Positions 7,020-13,399 of a stretch of 13,399 nt of DNA are shown in pieces. The translations under genes and the position numbers were made by a program. How positions within the stretch are numbered: the first letter of the stretch is position 1; every line of letters starts with the position of its first letter. Source of the DNA: DATEDA01 sp035286595. Lineage in GTDB: Bacteria > Pseudomonadota > Gammaproteobacteria > Burkholderiales > SG8-39. The stretch covers positions 1 to 13,399 of the forward strand of contig DATEDA010000149.1 of assembly GCA_035286595.1 (NCBI GenBank), given 5' to 3'. Below the pieces are notes generated by a model. It made no database searches and had not been told where the DNA came from. It worked only from the letters and a program-made list of their open reading frames with translations.

Positions 7020-7036
7020 CGCTTATCGCATAAGCG
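7020..7036 (+). promoter_or_regulatory. Predicted HipB operator palindrome at the transcription start
   Basis: CGCTTATCGCATAAGCG is a 17-bp palindrome with 7-bp perfect arms and a 3-base centre, just downstream of the predicted -10 box and ending nine bases before the hipB ATG. HipB-type antitoxins repress their own operon by binding palindromes. The sequence differs from the E. coli TATCC-N8-GGATA operator, so recognition by this HipB is inferred from position only. Confidence 0.5.
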
Positions 7037-7045
7037 TAATGAGTC

Positions 7046-7306
7046 ATGGACTATTCGGTCCGCACGCCCGAGCAACTCGGGCAGGTGCTCAAGGGCGTTC
7101 GCAAGGAAAAGCGCATCACTCAGGCCGGGGCCGGTCAGCGGGTCGGGATGCTGCAAAGCGCGGTCTCCCTCATCGAGGCCGACCCGGGCAAGGTGAGCGT
7201 CGCCAAGCTCTTTCGGCTCCTCTCGGCGCTCGGGCTCGAGCTCGTGGTGCGCGAGAAGAGCGTAGCGGGCGGGGCGCGGCGGGCGGGCAAGCGGACGGAG
7301 TGGTGA
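7046..7306 (+). CDS. hipB: HipB antitoxin, XRE-type helix-turn-helix
   Basis: This 86-aa protein is the antitoxin and autorepressor partner of HipA. A Cro/CI helix-turn-helix spans about residues 10-66 (QLGQVLKGVRKEKRITQ, then QSAVSLIEADPGKVSVAKLF), followed by a beta-strand-like LELVVRE and a basic flexible tail ending KRTEW. The terminal EW matches what I recall of E. coli HipB, whose last residue, W88, matters for stability and HipA contact; here the equivalent is W86. ATG 7046 has only a weak ribosome binding site (GAG close to the start), which may keep expression low. The gap to hipA is four bases, so the two are one operon. HipB normally holds HipA inactive and binds operator DNA. Confidence 0.93.
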   Translation: MDYSVRTPEQLGQVLKGVRKEKRITQAGAGQRVGMLQSAVSLIEADPGKVSVAKLFRLLSALGLELVVREKSVAGGARRAGKRTEW

Positions 7307-7310
7307 GCCG

Positions 7311-8648
7311 ATGGGCCGCCGCTCGAAGACCGGCACGCTCGGCCTATGGATGAACGGCGAGCGGGTGGGCCGCTGGACGGTGCCGCCGAGCGGGGTGCAC
7401 GAGCTCGCCTATGACGCCGCCTGGCTCGCGTCGCCCGCGGCGCGCCCGATCTCGCTCTCGCTCCCGCTGCGGCCGGCGACCGAGGCTTACCGTGGCGAAC
7501 GCGTGGAAGCGTTCTTCGACAACCTGCTGCCGGACGCGAAGCGCATCCGCGAGCGCATGCGGCGCCACTTCAAGGCCGCCTCGGCCCGGCCCTTCGACCT
7601 GCTCGCCGAGGTCGGGCGCGACTGCGCGGGCGCGTTGCAGCTCTTGCCCGAGGACGAGCCGCCCGCCCACGGCAAGCGAATCCGCGGGGAGCCGCTCTCG
7701 GAAGCCCAGGTCGAGCGTCTGCTCGCCGGCATCACGGCAGGGCCCCTGGGTCAGGACGACGAGCGGGACGAGGAGCTCCGCATCTCGATCGCGGGCGCCC
7801 AAGAGAAGACCGCGCTGCTCTTCCACAAGGACCGGTGGATGCGGCCGCTCGGCGCAACCCCGACGACCCATATCCTGAAGCTTCCCATCGGCGCCGTGCC
7901 GCGCGGCATCGACCTCTCCACCTCGGTGGAGAACGAGTGGCTGTGCGCTCAGATCCTGAAGGCGTACGGGCTGCCGGTCGCCGAATGCGTCATCGAACGG
8001 TTCGGCGCGCAGCAGGTGCTCGTCGTCGAGCGCTTCGACCGGCGGCTCGCGGAGGACGGCTCCTGGTTCATCCGCCTGCCGCAGGAGGACTTGTGCCAGG
8101 CCACCGCTACGCCGCCGAGCCGGAGGTACGAGAACGAGGGCGGCCCGGGCATCCGGTCGGTGATGGAGCTTCTGCTCGGCTCGAGCGCCGCCGCGCCCGA
8201 CCGGGCGAACTTCCTCCGCGCACAGCTGGTCTTCTGGCTGCTCTGCGGGATCGATGGGCACGCCAAGAACTTCAGCGTGTTCCTCGAGGCAGGCGGCGGC
8301 TACCGGCTCACGCCCTTCTACGACGTGCTGTCCGCCTATCCCGTCGTCGGATCCGGCCGGGGCAAGCTCTCGCGGAAGAAAGTGAAGCTCGCGATGGCGG
8401 TCGAGGGCAAGAACCGCCGCTACCTCTGGGACGGGATCGCCCGCAGACACTGGAACGAGACGGCGCGCCGTTGCGGCTTCGCGCGTGACGCAGAGAGCCT
8501 CGTCGAGGAGCTCATCGCCAGAACGCCGGCGGTCGTCGAGCAGGTTCAGGCCCGGATGCCGAAGGGTTTTCCGCGCGCGGTCGCGCAGCCCATCCTCGAG
8601 GGGCTTCGCACAGCGGCAAGACGGCTCGCAAGCCAGCCTTCGGGGTAG
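7311..8648 (+). CDS. hipA: HipA toxin, serine/threonine kinase
   Basis: This 445-aa protein is nearly the same length as E. coli HipA (440 aa) and follows it from end to end. The N-terminal subdomain (about 8-110) has FFDNLLPD and the PFDLLAEVGRD motif. The ATP-binding loop is SIAGAQEKTALL (159-170), where S159 corresponds to the inhibitory autophosphorylation serine S150 of E. coli. The catalytic segment GIDGHAKNFS carries D315 and N320, and LTPFYDVLSA carries metal-binding D338; all key residues are intact, so the toxin should be active. E. coli HipA phosphorylates glutamyl-tRNA synthetase, halting charging and causing growth arrest and persistence; the same target here is likely but inferred. 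GGAG at 7297-7300 precedes the ATG by ten bases. Confidence 0.96.
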   Translation: MGRRSKTGTLGLWMNGERVGRWTVPPSGVHELAYDAAWLASPAARPISLSLPLRPATEAYRGERVEAFFDNLLPDAKRIRERMRRHFKAASARPFDLLAEVGRDCAGALQLLPEDEPPAHGKRIRGEPLSEAQVERLLAGITAGPLGQDDERDEELRISIAGAQEKTALLFHKDRWMRPLGATPTTHILKLPIGAVPRGIDLSTSVENEWLCAQILKAYGLPVAECVIERFGAQQVLVVERFDRRLAEDGSWFIRLPQEDLCQATATPPSRRYENEGGPGIRSVMELLLGSSAAAPDRANFLRAQLVFWLLCGIDGHAKNFSVFLEAGGGYRLTPFYDVLSAYPVVGSGRGKLSRKKVKLAMAVEGKNRRYLWDGIARRHWNETARRCGFARDAESLVEELIARTPAVVEQVQARMPKGFPRAVAQPILEGLRTAARRLASQPSG

Positions 8649-8704
8649 GGAGCCGCGAGGCTCGCGCGGACAGGCTGCGCACGGCGGGGTAACCTCTGTC
8701 CATA

Positions 8705-8719
8705 GGGCGCTCGGCGCCC
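8705..8719 (+). repeat. Short GC palindrome just before the AsmA start
   Basis: GGGCGC (8705-8710) and GCGCCC (8714-8719) pair around TCG, nine bases upstream of the ATG at 8729. A smaller hairpin, GAGCC-GCGA-GGCTC (8650-8663), follows the hipA stop and has a GNRA-type loop without a T-run. The region lacks a clear purine-rich ribosome binding site, so the fold may limit translation of the large gene. Confidence 0.35.
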
Positions 8720-8728
8720 CGCTCCCGC

Positions 8729-11700
8729 ATGCCTGATACGCCCACCGACCGGCCGCGCTGGCGGCGCCGGCTCGCCATCGCCGTGGCGGTCGTCGTGTTG
8801 CTGCTCGGCGCCGCCGTCGCCGCGCTGCCGCTGCTCATCGACAGCAACGCGGTCAGGCGCGTCGTCGAGCGGGAGATCTCGGCGCTCGCGGGCGGAGACG
8901 TGCGCTACGACTCGCTTGCCGTGCACCTCTTCCCGCAGCCGCGCGCCGCGATCCGCGGCGTGAGCGTCCGCGTCCCCGGCCTCGTCGACGGCCGGGCCGC
9001 CGAACTCGACGTCTCGCTCTCGTTGCTTCCCCTGCTCGCCGGCAACGTCCGCCCGACCGCGATCCGCATCGAGCAGCCGGCGTTCGAGGTGCGCATCGAG
9101 CCCGGCGGCGGCGGCGCGGGTGATCCCTTCGCCGTCTACCGCGAATCGGTGGGCCCCGTCGTCGATGCGCTGGCGCGCGACGCGCGGGGGATGACGATCG
9201 AAATCGTCGGCGGCACGCTCGACGTCGCGTACGCAGGGCGGCGCCTCGTATCGCTTTCGGACCTGGCAGCGCAGGCCGACGTCTCCGCGGAGGCGATCGA
9301 CGCGAGCGTGAGCTCCGCGGCCGACCTGTGGCGCGCGGCGCAGGGCCGCTTGACGATTTCACCGGGGTCGCTCGCCGCCTCGGCGAAGCTGCAGGTGACC
9401 GGATTGCAGGCGGGCGGGATGCTCGATGCAATGCAGTCGGAGAGCGCGTTCGTCCTGCGACCCGGGCCGCTCGACGCGAGCGTCGATGCCCAGACGGATG
9501 GCCACAGCACGGTGCGCGCGACGCTCACTACGGCCGCGCCGCAGATCACGCTCGCACGCGGCGCACGGACGCTCGACCTGGGCGCGGTGCGCCTGGCGGC
9601 CGAAGTCGGGCACGACGGGCAGGCGCTCGCGCTCACGCTGCGCGGCCTCCAGCTCGGCAATCTCCTGCCGCAGGCCACGGGCTCGTTCCGCGTGCAACCC
9701 GACGGCGCGGCGCCGGCGCTTGAGCTGCAGATACCGGCGGTGGACCTCGCGCGCCTGCGCGCCGCAGCGCTGACGCTGGCGGACGACCTGGACGCGGTGC
9801 GCACGGCTGCCGCGATCGTTACCGCCGGTACGGCGCGGGCGCTGACGGTCTCCGCTGCGGGGAGCGACTTCGCCGCGCTCGCGGACGTGCGAGCGTTTCG
9901 GGCGGAGGCGCAGCTCGAGGCGGCTGGAGTGGCGGTTCCCGCGGCGCGGATCGCCGTGACGAAGGGCGCCGGCCGCCTGGCGTTCGCCGAGGGCGCGCTG
10001 CGGGCGAGCGAGCTCACCGGCGAGACCGGCAAGTCGCGGTTCAACGCCGGCGGGCTGGTGCTGGAGTTCCTGCCCGCGGTATCGCTACGCAGCCTGGACG
10101 CAGCGGTCGACGCCGATCTCGCCGAGGTGCTGGCGATCACGCGGCATGTGCTAGGACGCGCGGGCGAGGCCGCGCTCGCGGACATCGAATCGCTGCAAGG
10201 CCGGGCGTCGGGGCGCTTCGCGTACGAGGCCCGACGCAGCGGTCCGCACTTTGCGGTCGAGGTGGCGAAGCTCGCGGCGACCGGACGGTATCGCGGCGTC
10301 CCGTTCCCGCTCGAGGTGAGCCAGGGTGAGGTCAGCTATGCCGGCGACCGCCTCCGCGTCCGTAGGCTCGCGGGCAGCGTCGGCGGGTCACACCTGCAGG
10401 CCGGCGGGGAGGCGGAGCTCGTGTTCGGCGCTGAGCCCGCAGTGCGCTCGGCGCGCGCCGCGTTTTCGCTCGTCCTCGACGAGCTCTACCCGTGGCTCGC
10501 CTCGCTCGAACGCCTGCAACCGGCGCTGAAGGATCTGAAGAGTGTGACGGGCACGGCGACAGTGCAGCTAATGCGCTTGTCCGGCCCCTTCGCCGACCCC
10601 GCGGCCCTCGACTTCGAAGCTGTCGTTCAGCCGCAGCAACTGCGCGCGAGCTTGACTGAGCTGCCGGCGCCGCTGACGCTCGCCGGGGGCGAGGCGAACG
10701 TCACGCCGCGCGCGCTACGGCTCAACGGGCTCCAGGCCTTGCTCCTCGATGCGCGGGTGACCGCGTCAGGAACCGTGCAGGACTATGCCTCGTCCGACCG
10801 GCGCATCGATCTCGCGCTCGCCAACGGTTCGGCCGGCCAGCAGGCGCTCGACTGGGTCCGCGCGCGCTGGCAGGTGCCGCCGAAGGCGATGCCGCGCGCG
10901 CCGCTCAGTCTCGCCGGGGGGCGGCTGCAGTGGCCTGCCGATGCACCCGGCTCGCTCGCCGCGCAGGGCACCGTCGGCCTCGCGGAGAAGGTGGACGCCG
11001 AGTTCGACCTCACGTGGCGACCGGGCGACCTCGACCTGCGGCGCCTCTCGCTCAAGGATGCGGACAGCGACGCCACGATCGCGCTGAAGTGGGCCGCTGC
11101 GCGCGCGGATCTCGCGTTCCGCGGCACCCTCGACAACCGCACGGTCGAGCGGCTTCTGGCGCCGCCGCCCGAGGTGCAGGGCTCGCTCCGGGGCGACTTC
11201 CGCGCGTCGATCGATCTCCGCGCGCCGCGGCGCTCGACCGCGACCGGCAGCCTCGAGGGCGAGGGGCTGGACGTGTTCGAGCGGTGGGACCTGCCCGTGC
11301 TCATCGACCGCGTGCGGGTCGAGGTCGCCGGCGATGCCGTGCGCATCCGCGACACCGTCCTGCGTGTCGCCGGCGAGCGGCTCGCGGTCAGCGGCAGCGT
11401 GGAGCGCAAGCCGGAGACCTTCGCGATCGACGCGCAGGTGAGCGCGGAGCGCGTGGATGTGGCACGGCTCGTCGGCGGGTTCCGCGGCGACCGCCGGCCG
11501 ACCGGGGCGGCCTGGGATCTGCCCGTCGAGGGCCGGGTTGCGATCGCCGCCAAGGCGGTGGTCTACGACGAGCGCGTGTTCCAGCCGGTCGTCGCGACGG
11601 TGTCGCTCGCGCCGAACCGGGTCGTCGCGGAGGTGACCGACGCGCGCCACTGCGGCGTGGCGCTGACGCTCAAGGCTGACCTGGCCCCGCGCAGCGCGGC

Positions 11701-12373
11701 CCTGACGGGTCGCGGCCACGCGCGCGACCAGGGCGTCGAGCAGGCGACGGAGTGCCTCACCAGGGAGAACCACGCGCTCACCGGGCGCTTCGACCTCGAC
11801 CTGGAGCTTGCGGCGAGCGGGGCGCACGAGGCGCTGCTCCGCACCGCGCGCGGCCGTCTCCGCTTCGTTGCGCGCGACGGCCGGATCCAGCGCGCGCCTG
11901 CGATCACCCGGATTCTCTTCCTCAACAATGTGGCCGCGCTGCTGCGCACCGGGCCGAAGGAGCTGATGGCGGGCGGTCTCGAGTACAGGGAAGTTGCCAC
12001 GACCTGGACGCTCGAGGGCACCCGGGTCCGGGTCGAGAGCGCGACGTTCGACAGCCCGTCGCTCGGAATGGCGGGGAGCGGCGAGGTCGAGCTCACCACG
12101 CGCACGCTGGCGATCCACGGCCTGGTCGCGCCGTTCGCGAACATCAACGCGGTGGCGCGGAGCATCCCGATCCTGGGCCCCATCTTCAACACCCGTCTCG
12201 TCGGCATTCCGGTCAGCGTGACCGGGGACTGGCGCGACCCGATCGTCGTGCCGCTCGGACCCGAGGCGGTCGGCCAGAGCCTCGTCAACCTGATGGGCGC
12301 GACGTTCAAGGCGCCGATCGACCTGCTCGATCCTTTTCTCGGCACGCGCCGTAGCAGCGAGCCCCGGCCTTGA
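8729..12373 (+). CDS. AsmA-family protein (large, YhdP/TamB-size), 1214 aa
   Basis: A short basic N-terminus (RPRWRRR) is followed by one hydrophobic helix (about residues 15-37), which should anchor it in the inner membrane with the rest in the periplasm. Residues about 38-130 look like the AsmA N-terminal region (VRYDSLAVHLFPQPRAAIRGVSV). The long middle is made of repetitive amphipathic beta-strand segments. Residues about 1040-1186 form the AsmA-like C-terminal region (GRLRFVARDGRI, FLNNVAALLRTG, IPILGPIFNTRLVGIPVSVTGDW). Length is close to E. coli YhdP (1266) and TamB (1259), not AsmA (617). These proteins are bridge-like lipid carriers between inner and outer membranes. The start lacks an obvious ribosome binding site but is immediately upstream of the basic-plus-TM segment. 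Residues 1146-1185 are duplicated at 13278-13399. Confidence 0.92.
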   Translation: MPDTPTDRPRWRRRLAIAVAVVVLLLGAAVAALPLLIDSNAVRRVVEREISALAGGDVRYDSLAVHLFPQPRAAIRGVSVRVPGLVDGRAAELDVSLSLLPLLAGNVRPTAIRIEQPAFEVRIEPGGGGAGDPFAVYRESVGPVVDALARDARGMTIEIVGGTLDVAYAGRRLVSLSDLAAQADVSAEAIDASVSSAADLWRAAQGRLTISPGSLAASAKLQVTGLQAGGMLDAMQSESAFVLRPGPLDASVDAQTDGHSTVRATLTTAAPQITLARGARTLDLGAVRLAAEVGHDGQALALTLRGLQLGNLLPQATGSFRVQPDGAAPALELQIPAVDLARLRAAALTLADDLDAVRTAAAIVTAGTARALTVSAAGSDFAALADVRAFRAEAQLEAAGVAVPAARIAVTKGAGRLAFAEGALRASELTGETGKSRFNAGGLVLEFLPAVSLRSLDAAVDADLAEVLAITRHVLGRAGEAALADIESLQGRASGRFAYEARRSGPHFAVEVAKLAATGRYRGVPFPLEVSQGEVSYAGDRLRVRRLAGSVGGSHLQAGGEAELVFGAEPAVRSARAAFSLVLDELYPWLASLERLQPALKDLKSVTGTATVQLMRLSGPFADPAALDFEAVVQPQQLRASLTELPAPLTLAGGEANVTPRALRLNGLQALLLDARVTASGTVQDYASSDRRIDLALANGSAGQQALDWVRARWQVPPKAMPRAPLSLAGGRLQWPADAPGSLAAQGTVGLAEKVDAEFDLTWRPGDLDLRRLSLKDADSDATIALKWAAARADLAFRGTLDNRTVERLLAPPPEVQGSLRGDFRASIDLRAPRRSTATGSLEGEGLDVFERWDLPVLIDRVRVEVAGDAVRIRDTVLRVAGERLAVSGSVERKPETFAIDAQVSAERVDVARLVGGFRGDRRPTGAAWDLPVEGRVAIAAKAVVYDERVFQPVVATVSLAPNRVVAEVTDARHCGVALTLKADLAPRSAALTGRGHARDQGVEQATECLTRENHALTGRFDLDLELAASGAHEALLRTARGRLRFVARDGRIQRAPAITRILFLNNVAALLRTGPKELMAGGLEYREVATTWTLEGTRVRVESATFDSPSLGMAGSGEVELTTRTLAIHGLVAPFANINAVARSIPILGPIFNTRLVGIPVSVTGDWRDPIVVPLGPEAVGQSLVNLMGATFKAPIDLLDPFLGTRRSSEPRP
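12164..12285 (+). repeat. Direct repeat, copy 1 (inside the AsmA gene)
   Basis: These 122 bases, encoding residues 1146-1185 of the AsmA-family protein, align without gaps to 13278-13399 with 115 matches by hand count. The offset is 1114 bases. Copy 2 is cut by the window edge, so the full repeat may be longer. Confidence 0.9.
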
Positions 12374-12581
12374 GCCTACCTGGCGTCGATCGGCAGCGAC
12401 TTTAGCGCCGCCTGGCGTCGGCGCGCGGGCTGCGCCGCGGGTAGGCGACGATGGCAACGCGCGACGCGGGATCGGAGTGGTCAGAAGTTATCGGTACACG
12501 GACTATAGATCCGTACTCCGCTTCGAATCGACAAGTAGAGATCACCGCATTCTTGCCGAAAACGTCCGGTGCGCGCACTAT
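12374..12581. other. Low-GC stretch with no supported gene
   Basis: After the AsmA stop, about 70 GC-rich bases carry a 10-bp direct repeat CCTGGCGTCG (12379-12388 and 12411-12420) and a 7-bp inverted pair GCCTACC (12374-12380) with GGTAGGC (12440-12446). From about 12480 GC falls to roughly 50%. A 70-codon frame opens at ATG 12451, but its composition, weak start context and third-base GC do not support a gene. There is no clear terminator for the AsmA gene. Confidence 0.5.
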
Positions 12582-12971
12582 GAGTACGTATACCGCTAAG
12601 AGACGGAAACTATGCGATCCGCCGGTTTTTGAACCGCGAAGACTGGCGCGCGATCAGGGTTGAACAGATCCAGACGACCGCGGGTGACGTCGACTCGCAG
12701 CTCGTGCCGATGCTTCGGCTCGATGTACGCCCAGCGAAGACCGGGATCGCGGCGTGGACCGAAACCCTGGTTCGGGAGACAGTACGGCCTGGTTTTCCTG
12801 AGCGATCGATCGCTTTCTCCCGCGGCCGAGGCGGCCCTGTTGGCGACCGTGTTCGGCTCGACGCAGTCGCTCCTCCGCGGCATGTGCCACCTCTGTCACG
12901 CGCACGCCCGCTTGGCCGGCCCATTCGATGGCGTAAAATGGGCGTTGACCCGGGGCCCATATGGCCGATGA
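12582..12971 (+). pseudogene. Unrecognised ORF apparently broken by a frameshift near 12780
   Basis: Two frames read as protein in succession. From 12582, after a stop at 12581-12583, one frame gives a balanced product (NREDWRAIRVEQIQTTAGDV ...) with 40 of 51 codons from 12629 ending in G or C. Around 12750-12785 it becomes proline/arginine-rich with poor third-base GC, while the next frame turns protein-like (YGLVFLSDRSLSPAAEAALL ...), with 50 of 63 codons ending in G or C, up to TGA at 12969-12971. Joined, they would make about 130 residues ending near HLCHAHARLAGPFDGVKW. No domain is recognised and no clear start is visible. Its end overlaps the following ATG by 11 bases, as in an operon. 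It could instead be two unrelated non-coding frames. Confidence 0.35.
12912..12939 (+). promoter_or_regulatory. Possible promoter for the 84-aa coiled-coil ORF
   Basis: TTGGCC (12912-12917, four of six consensus bases) and TAAAAT (12934-12939, five of six) are separated by 16 bases, placing transcription start around 12946, about 15 bases before the ATG at 12961. The hexamers lie inside the preceding broken frame, so this may be chance. Confidence 0.25.
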
Positions 12972-13215
12972 ACTTGTACTACCGATACTGCGGAAGATTC
13001 AGGAAGACGCAGCGGCGTTTCGCGGGGAATCTCGTGAGTTCCGCGAGGAAACACGCAAGAATTTCTCAACCGTGTTTCATCGCCTTAACGTGATTGAAGC
13101 ATCGCTATCCTCGCTCAAGGCGGACGTGGCGATACTGCTGTCCGCCGTCCCCGTGATGAACGAACGGCTGGACCAGCTAGAGGCGCGCGTAGCCAAATTG
13201 GAACAGGCCCGGTAG
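12961..13215 (+). CDS. Small coiled-coil protein, hypothetical (84 aa)
   Basis: The product begins MADELVLPILRKIQED and is almost entirely charged and helical, with heptad-like spacing of hydrophobic residues in the C-terminal part (VMNERLDQLEARVAKLEQAR), so a coiled-coil oligomer is likely. A more hydrophobic stretch (VAILLSAVPVM, about 57-67) may be a short helix core and not a membrane span. No cysteine, catalytic motif or known domain is visible. The protein class resembles small hypothetical coiled-coil proteins often seen in accessory regions of Proteobacteria (memory only; function unknown). Codon use is less GC-rich than that of the AsmA gene (region about 57% GC), suggesting acquisition. 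The ribosome binding site is weak (GGGG at 12952-12955). Confidence 0.6.
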   Translation: MADELVLPILRKIQEDAAAFRGESREFREETRKNFSTVFHRLNVIEASLSSLKADVAILLSAVPVMNERLDQLEARVAKLEQAR

Positions 13216-13277
13216 GCGTGTTCTAACGCGTGCAGAGCGCTTCGCGGACCAGGGTGGTAGTGGCCGCGATCGTCCCG

Positions 13278-13399
13278 ATCCCGATCCTGGGCGCCATGTT
13301 CAACACCCGCCTCGTGGGCATTCCGGTCAGCGTGACCGGAGACTGGCGCGACCCGACCGTGGTGCCGCTCGGACCCGAGGCGGTCGGCCAGAGCCTCGT
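13278..13399 (+). pseudogene. Partial second copy of the AsmA C-terminal coding region (runs off window)
   Basis: The sequence encodes IPILGAMFNTRLVGIPVSVT and onward, matching AsmA residues 1146-1185 with three substitutions (P to A, I to M, I to T); the other four of seven base changes are silent. The frame is open from 13227, after a TAA at 13224-13226, with GTG codons at 13230, 13254 and 13260. The first 1145 residues of the family are missing, so this is a 5'-truncated fragment unless a short protein is made. No further similarity to the AsmA gene is obvious upstream of 13278 by eye. The silent-biased changes hint at past or ongoing selection on the protein, but the sample is small. The 3' end lies outside the window. 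Confidence 0.7.

Noticed and set aside
10766..12457. Long minus-strand open frame (563 codons) opposite the AsmA gene, and similar ones over hipA and the regulator genes
   Set aside because: They are low-complexity Arg/Ala/Asp-rich shadows with no motif, fully explained by the GC-rich plus-strand genes.
12469..12540. tRNA-like stretch: anticodon-arm-like ACGGA (12498-12502) pairing with TCCGT (12510-12514) around a 7-base loop, plus TTCGAAT at 12522-12528
   Set aside because: No T-stem forms around TTCGAAT, the spacing between the arms is wrong, and no acceptor stem pairs at the expected ends. At most it is a chance resemblance or a decayed fragment.
12451..12663. 70-codon frame starting at ATG 12451
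   Set aside because: It has a weak start context, third-base composition unlike any neighbour, no recognisable motif, and overlap with a more protein-like frame from 12582.
12440..13218. 8-bp direct repeat GGTAGGCG (12440-12447 and 13211-13218) flanking the low-GC island, as a possible target-site duplication
   Set aside because: No terminal inverted repeats or transposase are visible, the right copy includes the stop codon of the 84-aa ORF, and an 8-bp match among many possible pairs is easily chance.

Overview
The window is GC-rich (about 70% by hand count in the AsmA gene) and reads as Gram-negative chromosome, most likely Betaproteobacteria or a close proteobacterial relative. The evidence is a periplasmic lytic transglycosylase, a large AsmA-type envelope protein, an HD-GYP phosphodiesterase and a hipBA module very similar to the classical E. 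coli one. No rRNA, tRNA, CRISPR array or intact transposon was recognised.

Layout: (1) Positions 1-1899 hold a signalling cluster on +: the C-terminal part of a NarX/DegS-type histidine kinase, its overlapping NarL/FixJ-type response regulator, then a stand-alone receiver-domain protein that looks like a copy of that regulator without its DNA-binding domain. Between the last two lie a hairpin and a repeated T-rich element. (2) Positions 1900-2386 hold a 14-bp GC-rich inverted repeat and two tiny overlapping ORFs (60 and 63 aa), the first with one membrane helix. (3) Positions 2400-5294 on - encode a 964-aa membrane sensor (Cache-like periplasmic region, HAMP, GAF, HD-GYP) that should hydrolyse cyclic di-GMP. 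It is divergent from an MltF-like lytic transglycosylase (5444-6910). (4) An AT-rich control region (6966-7045) with several repeats and a good sigma70-type promoter precedes hipB-hipA (7046-8648). (5) Positions 8729-12373 encode a 1214-aa AsmA-family protein. (6) Positions 12374-13399 form an accessory-looking tail. GC drops to about 53-57%, an unrecognised ORF appears broken by a frameshift and is followed by an 84-aa coiled-coil ORF, and the last 122 bases are a second, about 94% identical copy of part of the AsmA gene's 3' end.

How the genes work together: the kinase and regulator form a two-component pair, and the lone receiver may compete for or relay its phosphate (inference). HipB should repress hipBA through the palindromes before its start and neutralise the HipA kinase. 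The remaining genes are envelope or second-messenger functions with no shared pathway visible here. The most unusual structure is the partial AsmA duplication across the low-GC island. I did not find a clear undescribed multi-gene system.
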